The position numbers and the translations under genes were made by a program. Under the pieces are notes generated by a model, which saw only the letters and a program-made list of their open reading frames with translations, was not told the DNA's origin and made no database searches. A stretch of 64,000 bases of DNA from Toxonevra muliebris (taxonomy: Eukaryota > Arthropoda > Insecta > Diptera > Pallopteridae), in contig OY829327.1 in NCBI GenBank assembly GCA_963691655.1, positions 81,046,019 to 81,110,018 on the forward strand, written 5' to 3'. Positions 56,191 to 64,000 of the stretch are shown here, in pieces (within the stretch, counting starts at the first letter, position 1; each line of letters opens with the position of its first letter).

Positions 56191-58339
56191 CTATCTAGAA
56201 GTAGCTTCCATATTCTTCTTTTTGTCCATTATCTGTATTCTGCAATGTTGTGAGGTTAAGTCCAACAGGCTAACCAATGTGGACACATTTATATAGAGAG
56301 TCTGCAAGATACAGAATTTCCTATTCTGAATGGATATAATCTACTGCACCGTTGAGAAGATCGTTCCCCAGGACATCAGCTCTCTCATTTACCACAGCTT
56401 TAACTACTTTTTTGCACTTTTTCGTTACAGTAATTTTCATATTAGTTAAAGTAATGGAGGCCTCTTGTTCACCTCCTGTCAAATTTAGCTTGAATGTCTT
56501 TACAATGCAATCATATTTGAGTTACTCATTTAGGTATTATATAATTTTGTAAGCTATAACAAATTGATTCAATTCACAATCAGCAAATTACTAAAAAAAA
56601 GAAAAGAAAAACAATAATTTATTAATTCAAAATTTAACCTAATTTTTGTTGTTGTTGTACTAACTGAAAGAGAGCAAAAACTTAAGGTACACAAACAAAC
56701 AAGTGTAACAAAATTTATCACTTTAATATTTTTTTTTTTTTTGTTCGTTTTTTAGTTTTGCATACCTATAAAAAATTAAATAATCTGAATATAAAATCAA
56801 AAATCAACTCAACTATAATTTCAATAATGCTGTACTTGGAGCAGCAGCAACAAAAACAGCAACATCGACAGCAAATCGACAAACAATGAAAAATTTCAAC
56901 ATGGACCAGTGGGAAAATTAAAAAAAAAAGAGCTACAAAAAGCAACAAATGACAACATAGCAAAAAAAAAAAAGAAAAAGAAGTTGTAGGAGCAATACAA
57001 TGAAATCGCCAACAACTTGCAACTTGGACAACGACGACGACGACAAAATGACGAAATATTTCATTCTGCAATACACAAACAACAACAGTGCAAATTTTAG
57101 ATTTCAATGAGTTTTCATGGTTTTTAATGTTGCTGTATTGTTGCTGCTCCGATTTGTTTGTCACAAATTAATGCGCAGCGCCAATCACGGCGACACATCA
57201 CATAAATCCATGGAAAAAGCGCACGCGCACATAGCACTGGACTGGCAATCGCCACCAGCGCCACCATCGTCATCGCCACCACCAACACTAATACCACCAC
57301 CATCATTGGTGCCTTTATCACTGCGATTACGGTTGCTGGTGCTGTCGTTGTTGTTGATGTTTATTGCTGTTCTTGTTGTTGTTGTTGCTGTTGCTGGTGG
57401 TTTTCTTGCCTCACTGTATGCCTTTTGTAGTTGCAAATTATTGTAATCAATTTTTAGTTGCAACGCTCGAGGAGTGACATTTATTTGAATGACCAAAAAG
57501 TGGACAGGCAAACAGACAGACAGACAGCCAGATAAATGAATAGTTCGACAAAAGCTTGAGTTGGTGGTTACTTAAGTATAATGAAATTTTCTTCATTGGT
57601 TTGGCAATGACGATGACAACGGCAATACCGATGACGCTGGCAACGCAACAACGATGAATGCAATGTCGAACGATTTTTGTGCTGATTATGAAAACTGTGT
57701 TCTGCTTTGCATTAACTCTTCTCATTTATTGGTAGCTGCAAGCAAAGTGTAACAGCAATAATAGTAGTAACAACAACAACAAACGCTTATTGTAGCAACA
57801 AGTGTTTTTCATTGTTATTTTTTTTTTTTTTCACTTGTCATCATTGCATATTTTTCGTGTCTCTTTAAAGCAAATGAGCTTTTCACGAAATTTTATTGCA
57901 ATTTGTACAAAAATCTTCTTTGAGGCATTTTTTTATTGTTGCTAATAAGTTTTGTTGCTTCCTATTGGCACATTTTCGAATTGAAAAGCTTCCAAGGGGG
58001 GAAAAATTGGTAATTGGTAATTTTGGTGGGCATGATGGCGGTTCCTAGTTATCACACGTTTGTATCAAACCAAACGTACATCTGTTATTTGTTAGTTCTT
58101 TAGATCTATTTACTATTAGTTCAGAGGTAAATCTGCAAAAACCTTATTTTCACAATAAAATCGAAGTCCTAAAATTTCCTGAATAATTCACATATCTGAA
58201 CTTTATTAAAACATGTCAAATGATAATGAAAAAAAGGTTATTTTCGAAATCATACCAGCAATTTTGAAGGATCTCTGAGCTTCAGTGATAACAGAATGTT
58301 AAACGGCACGTGTAAAGAGATCCGAAGGCTTATTTGACT
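56191..58339. other. Intergenic, trinucleotide-repeat rich
   Basis: CAACAG/CAGCAA, CGACGACGA (57030-57045), TTGTTGTTG (57340-57395) and CCACCA (57245-57305) tracts dominate, with a T-run at 56732-56744. The small frames here translate to repeats of single residues. Possibly an intron or regulatory part of a gene outside the window, but nothing shows this directly. Confidence 0.45.
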
Positions 58340-58870
58340 ATTTGCCCGCCGACTTGTCGTTATTATTGCCTATTCATTTGTGTCCGTGCTGCCCCACATC
58401 TCGTGATGGGCATTGGCGTCGGCACCGATGATAACCGGAGTCCGTTTAGGGTCTGCAAACAGAAGCTTCAACGTATCGTGCGGCGGTGATGTACCGTGAT
58501 CATGTGCCATGTAGCTGGAAACAATTCAGGTGGCCATAGCGTTGATCACAATAACCATGGCCACTTTGTCTTTATCGCTGAACCTGGAGAGTAAAAGAGC
58601 GTTAATGCTATTTTTGATGAGGATACAGGATCTGGGTTTACCTTGACCCTCCACATACACTGTGCGGTATCCATTAATGTTGAGTCCGCAAACCCGATCA
58701 TTAACGACCCATGGTTCTTGGACCAGTATGAGCTCCTCTCCTTTTTGAGACAGGCGGAGGAGCAGGACTACAGATGCAGTGATGGAGTGGTGAAGGTTAA
58801 TCTGCAGAACCTTCACCGTCATTAAGGCTAGCGATCATGGTGATGTCGATGTCCTCCTCTTCACACAAAG
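58340..58870 (-). mobile_element. LINE fragment with ORF1/ORF2 overlap and endonuclease start
   Basis: On the minus strand an ORF1 tail (CEEEDIDITMIASLNDGEGS) ends at a TAA at 58799-58797. ORF2 starts at ATG 58822, so the frames overlap by 26 bp. ORF2 begins MTVKVLQINLHHS and carries an AP-type endonuclease: LILVQEPWV (catalytic Glu context), GYRTVYVEGQGKPR, then after a stop near 58529 the pieces SSYMAHDH and PVIIGADANAHHEMWGS. It breaks off near 58340, so the reverse transcriptase is absent. It may belong to the same broad I-like group as the copy at 20482-22094, but there is no overlap to compare. Confidence 0.82.
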
Positions 58871-61504
58871 GAGGAGTACTGAAATCTTATTTTATTGGCT
58901 AATTTTCTATCAAAAATATGATATTGCCAACGAAAATAAAATTTAAGTTGGTTTGAAAAAAAAGTCGAAATTTCGACTTTCAAAAAAGTGGCCCCAAGGT
59001 GAGAACAACACAAAAATTCACCGAAAAAATTTAAACAACAAATGAAAAATACAATATATGGTACTTTTATTCAATATTTATTGTTTTTAGTTTATAAAAA
59101 ACTTTTACTTTCAAAAAAATAAAAAAAATTATTAATATGAAAAAATTAGTTGAAAACTTTACTATAAAATAAGAATTCAGTGCGAAGAATTCATACTGGG
59201 GATAATTCTAAAATATCCAAAAATTTCGTTAAACATTTATCAAAATTGATTAAATTCACATTTACAATCATAAATGTTGATAAAGATTGCGTATGAACAT
59301 ATTTTTATAAAAAACCCAAGTGTCAACCTTAGAGCCAAAAAAGTGTCCAACTTATATCCAAATTCATTTGAAATATTATTGTACTATACATAAACAGATT
59401 TACCATATAACGATATTGCCTCCTTCGCCTTTCCCTGCTTGAGAAAAAAAACTTCACCAAATTTTGGGTTGGGAGAATAAATTTGATAACCAAAAACTTC
59501 AGTTCCGCGAACAACGAGAACAACATAAAGCGTTCAGTGTTACCAAATAATGCACTGCAATTTTCCTGTGGTGTCCACCTAAAAGCCCTGTCCATCTTGG
59601 GCCCTCTCTCCTTTAACTAACACCGTAAGGATACGATCTTGTGGAACCAGCAAGAAAACTACATTGAAACTTTCCGAAGCACTGTTCCAATTTCGCCAGA
59701 ACCACTGTGAATTAGGTTCAGTGGAGAAAATCTTATGTATATAGAAACCAAAAAGAATAGCAAAAATCAATTTGCATGGGATTCTTGACTGGTCTACGAG
59801 TTCCAAATTCTATTGAAAATCTTTAGAAAAGCCTTGTGGAAAAGATTAAAACCAACAACGCTGTACGACAATTTGATACCTTTCTGAATCAAATGACAAA
59901 TGAATAACTTGTAAAATCGAATTTTGGATCGCTGATTAGGAATATGTACCCCAGCCAATTAGTCTTGTAAATACATATATTCAAATTTACTAAGTATAAC
60001 ACTATGTAAATAATACTCAGAACAACAGTGAGACAGAGCTAAAAGCAGGTAATGAAAATAAAAGAAGAATATATAAATAACGAAAATAATAATATTAATT
60101 ACTACAACGGTTTGTTTTTCATTGTGGCAAATGTGGCACACCCATAATAAATTTCCACCTGCAAAAATGTTTCTTAACTGGAAAACATATGTATTCGGTT
60201 TGAGCCGCAAGTTTCTATATCGTAATGAAAAAAACGAGGGTGCTATATTTTCATAAGCTATGGAAGTGTTTATTTTCTGTAATTTGTTTTCATTGTTTTA
60301 AAAAATTAAAATAAAGAGGTGGTGACAGTTATGAAACGGCTGTATGTAAATTCTAAAAACAATAGCAAAGAATTTCCCCAGAGGGCGTTGTATAACATAA
60401 AAAGTTTATCCTATAAATATTAACTAAACTTAATAAAATAAAAATCTACATATTTGGGCATATACTTGAATTAAATAAAACAAAACATTTGAGCATATTA
60501 AATTCATACATTACAGCAATTAATAAATAATACAATTAAATAAATAAATAAATTATTTTTTCCATAATAAACTGGTCAACACATTTGCATTAAATTTTAG
60601 CTTAAAATAAGCAATTAATAAATTGTTAATTACTGCTCTAAACTACCGAGTGCAAATAAATTTCTATAATTGCTAGCATAGAATAAGAAATTGCTGCATG
60701 TGTCACAAGCAAAAAGTCAACGATATATAGAGCAATATCCAAACATTCTTACAAATTGTTGGTAATTGTTTGTAATTACAGTAATTATTTTATAGTAGTC
60801 GTACCTGCATTCATATGTAGTTGATAGCAGGAAGCATTTATGCAATGAAGAACTTTTATGTATCTGCATTTAGTTACATGAATGAATGAATGATCGACGT
60901 TTCACATATGATACATATGTAGCAAGATATAGAGAAAGATAGCAGGCCAAGCAATTTATTTATTGCGTTGACACTTTTTTTTTTATTTATTTGTTGGCTT
61001 TATGTAGTTAATTTAATTTTGATTGAAGGGTTTTCTGTCTGATTTTATTATTAAAACTTTTGTGATAACATTAACGTTTATATCAATTAATGAAATTTAT
61101 TTGATTTCAAATTGATTTAAACCAATTCATTACATCAGTGTCAATCATTGATGATCTCTGATATCTATCTGCCTATCTTCAGTAATTGCTGTAATCTAAA
61201 GAACTATACACACGGGGAAAAAAGTTTGTTAAAATAAAGCAAATATTGCCATACTGACTGCTCACCAATGACACATTGATGGATGCGAATGATACACTGG
61301 CCAATAAATAATGCAAAGAGAGTGGGATACAAATGCAAGATAAAATAGAGAGAGAGAATGGACTGAACAGTTAGCAAGGAGGGAGAAAGTGAGAGAGGGA
61401 GAGAGAGCCAATACAGGAAAAAAATGATTGGAAGTGAGAAAAGAAAAAAGGAGTGAGGGGAGAAAGAGAATAAAGAACGGAAAAAAAGGGAGAGACAAAA
61501 CAAA
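58871..61504. other. Intergenic, very AT-rich
   Basis: No gene recognised. Frames at 59329-59806 and 59959-60210 (minus) show no motif. At 60410-60620 the DNA is almost pure A/T with AAATAAATAAAT tracts. Confidence 0.45.
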
Positions 61505-61710
61505 GAGGAAAGAAGAAAGAAGAAAGAAGAAAGAAGAAAGAAGAAAGAAGAAAGAAGAAAGAAGAAAGAAGAAAGAAGAAAGAAGAAAGAAGAAAGAAGA
61601 AAGAAGAAAGAAGAAAGAAGAAAGAAGAAAGAAGAAAGAAGAAGAAAGAATGAAGAATGAAGAAGAAAGAATGAAGAATGAAGAATGAAGAAAGAAGAAA
61701 GAAGAAAGAA
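61505..61710. repeat. 7-bp microsatellite (GAAAGAA)n
   Basis: An AG-only array of the 7-bp unit GAAAGAA runs from about 61505 to 61640 almost without error, then becomes imperfect (GAAGAATGAAGAATG) to 61710. The upstream 61380-61500 is also purine-rich. Because 7 is not a multiple of 3, every frame is open over the pure array, which explains long Lys/Arg/Glu or Ser/Phe/Leu frames that are not genes. Confidence 0.92.
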
Positions 61711-61924
61711 AACATCTAGAGATTTGGAAGTACAAAAGTGGCGTAGTCGACAGCAAACCGAATCAAAAGATTAAATTCTTAAATGACCCTGGCTCTCCGA
61801 AGAAAGCCAGCAACCACAGGACTTAGAAGAACAATGTATCCTGATAAAACTATCAACAGAAATTTAAAACAAAATTTAAATTTAAAGAAAAAATAAATCT
61901 CGGTTATCCGAAGAAAACGGTACC

Positions 61925-62075
61925 CGGACATAACGCCCAACAAATTTTTTTTGGTGTTATAACGCCCAAAATCATTTTAGGCGCTATGACAGCCCCGAAA
62001 ACTGTCATAACGTCCAGTGTAGAAGCGGTCGCAACGCCTAATTTTTTTAGGCTTAGAAGTGGCCATAAGGCCCAA
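61925..62075. repeat. ATAACGCCC word repeat
   Basis: GACATAACGCCCAAC, GTTATAACGCCCAAA, CTGTCATAACGTCC, GGTCGCAACGCCTAA and GGCCATAAGGCCCAA follow one another over 150 bp, with one more at 62735 (GGTCATAACGCCCATT). The same word occurs at 13020-13150 and 16325-16410. Confidence 0.65.
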
Positions 62076-64000
62076 CAATTATTTCTTATTACATTTTGTT
62101 TTCAATAATGAAAATCGTGTTTTGATTAAAAATCAATTACTTTCAGAAATCAGTATTACGTTTAGAACGTCTCGCTAGAATTTGACTTAGAATCGTGTCA
62201 GTCGTATAAACGCTTTTGTTTTCAGTGCCAATTGCGAATATAAAAAAGAACTATTTTGAAGCTGATAATCGTCATTATTTATTTGACACAATTGCTTATA
62301 ATATACTATGGACAGAATAGACATGTAAGTCACAATAATATTTTGCACGTAAAATATTTAATATTATAGGATATATGTAGTTATTGATTCAGATTAATTG
62401 AAATGTAAGATTGAAAGAAATTTTTTACAAAAATAAAGAAAAAATGAAAATATTTAAAAAAAAATCTTACATTTCAGTTAGACTACATCAATATCAGATA
62501 AGGCGCCCATTTCCATGCCATTCCCATTTACTATATGAGCATATTTTTCCCTTTTGTTTTTTTTATATAGGTTTAGCCATTAGCTTTCATACTTATGCCG
62601 AGAAAAACAGAAGAGTTTTTTATTTAAGAAAGCCAATTTGTGCAAAAGCCTGAAATAAAGCTGCATTTTCTTAAAATGCATGAAAATTTGGTTTCGTTTT
62701 TCTTTTGAAATTTTAATGAAAGAATCACAAAAACGGTCATAACGCCCATTAGTAGAAAATTTGAATTCAAATCTTAATAAAAAATAAAGACAGTAGAAAA
62801 GCTTAATAAAAAGTTAAAAAAGTCTTCGTAACTCTTCCGGAACTCGATACCGCATCATATTTAAAAATGTGCAGATCACCTATTTTCATTTCAATAAAAC
62901 AGATAAATGTAGGTAAAGTAGATTTTATTTTTTAATTAATATTAAAGGTGAAGAGCAAAACCGAGCTCGAATTTCTGTAAGAGCAAAAGTGAAATAAATT
63001 AAAAGTGGGAGCAAAAATGATATGGCAATTATTTTAGAGCAAAAACTAGTTGAGTCGGTATCTCGTTTTTCGAAACCTCTGGATGTACCTATTTTGTCTT
63101 TTAAGGAAAAATAGGCCACTTGCCCTAATTTTACAGCCAAAGCTCTTCAAAAGAGCATCTTCTAACCAATTTATATATTTCTGTGTAGGATTGGGCGTAG
63201 TTAGATACTTTCCCTACTGCATTCTACTTTTCTGAAACAGATTATCTTAAGTAGCAGAAAAAAGAAAATTTTTTAAAAATCAAATTTTATTAATATGTTA
63301 TTAAATTTACAACAATTTCAAATTGAAAAAGATTTCTAGTTAATTTATTTATATACTTACATTTGCAATGAACCTTTTTTGTTGGCAACTTTTTTTTTAC
63401 TGTTGCTGTTGTTGCATTTACTTTGACATGTTAAATGGAGGCAACATAAATCAATCTGCAATTTCAATTGATTTCTTATAGTTAATGAAATTATATCACT
63501 CTATGTATGTATGCAGTTACTTAAGTGCAAAACTTTAAAAGATTTTTATCAAAAAAAAAAAAAAAAATTGTGTATGAGATTGACTATTTCAGCTTTTTAT
63601 GCTATACGCTAAGTGACAGCCACGCCTTTTGGAAAATGCACACCAAACACACACAAAAACAAATACAATTGTAAATATATCAACTAAATGACAGTGTACA
63701 TTATTTGTTTTTTTTTTATTTATTTTGGTTGATTTGGGAAATTGCAATCACACTAGCCGTAAATGAAAACTTTAGATGGGCATTAAGGAGAGCGATAAGC
63801 GAGCGATGTTGACCAGATTTAGAATTGAAAATTAAATTGAAATAATTTTAAACACAGATAAACCACAGTTTTTACCTTTCCCGGTGACAAAAGTAAACAA
63901 TTAAAGTTGAAAACCGGGGGAAAAATAGAAAGAAAAAAAACTAAACAATTTATTTCTGCAATAGTTAGTTAGTTACATACATTAGTATCTACCATAACAA
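62076..64000. other. Intergenic, right edge
   Basis: AT-rich with A-runs (63551-63567) and T-runs. Small frames (62411-62653, 62925-63140, 63050-63235) have no recognisable product. Confidence 0.45.

Noticed and set aside
57117..57725. Overlapping frames on both strands with Pro/Ser or Thr/Asn runs
   Set aside because: Produced by CCACCA, TTGTTG and GACGAC repeats; no start context, splice sites or homology could be argued.
61262..61756. Long minus-strand frames rich in Ser/Phe/Leu, and a plus-strand Lys/Arg/Glu frame
   Set aside because: They are read straight through the 7-bp GAAAGAA microsatellite, which is open in all frames; no domain or start context supports a gene.
1..64000. CRISPR arrays, phage defence systems, operons or other prokaryotic systems
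   Set aside because: No regular direct repeats with unique spacers, no bacterial gene density or ribosome-binding pattern; the window is clearly insect nuclear DNA.

Overview
The window looks like AT-rich nuclear DNA from a higher fly (Diptera, Schizophora; possibly a calyptrate or tephritid, species not determined). The reasons are a tandem family of divergent chemosensory ionotropic receptor (IR) genes of the Ir52/Ir94 (IR20a-clade) type, a DD41D mariner like those known from flies, I-, RTE- and R1-type LINE pieces, and many CAA/CAG and poly-A/T simple repeats. No bacterial, viral or organellar gene set was seen. No tRNA or rRNA gene could be defended, only two tRNA-like repeat pieces.

The cellular genes are five IR paralogues, all on the minus strand, within the first 40 kb: (1) a pseudogene at 2748-4560 with a 7-bp frameshifting duplication, a small in-frame deletion and a premature stop; (2) an intact 603-aa gene at 10844-12655; (3) a 652-aa gene at 22533-24673 with one 182-bp intron; (4) an intact 631-aa gene at 30540-32435; (5) an intact gene at 37346-39208, 620 aa from its first ATG. 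Each has a variable N-terminal region, an S1 lobe, TM1, a pore segment with an RGVLGQ/RGILGQ motif, TM2, an S2 lobe and TM3. Genes 1 and 2 form one close pair and 4 and 5 another; 3 stands apart. In this family such receptors act in the dendrite membrane of taste or smell neurons. Genes 4 and 5 share a 182-bp identical block inside otherwise diverged sequence, which suggests recent gene conversion.

The 5-10 kb gaps between receptors are filled with mobile-element debris: two hAT-type elements with perfect 8-bp target duplications (4951-5847 and 51396-52924), a DD41D mariner with three in-frame stops (7427-8606), Tc1 and mariner relics, TTAA-flanked MITEs (7145-7282, 14396-14522, 47837-48342), an RNase H-bearing I-type LINE (about 20482-22094), a LINE inserted into the tail of a relative of that LINE (26687-27337), an RTE LINE (about 28500-29950), an R1-type fragment (34035-34503), and a 465-bp inverted-repeat element holding a tRNA-like segment (34727-35207).

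From 40 to 64 kb no convincing protein-coding gene was found. This part holds a degenerate array of about 150-bp units (40640-44010) containing a 933-bp foldback palindrome, a TTA-flanked inverted-repeat element (55171-55872), a LINE ORF1/ORF2 junction (58340-58870), a 7-bp AG-rich microsatellite (61505-61710) and long simple-repeat-rich stretches. A recurring pattern is a set of islands where one short word and its reverse complement are scattered densely around a unique core; these are the least explained structures in the window. I did not find a convincing new multi-gene system.
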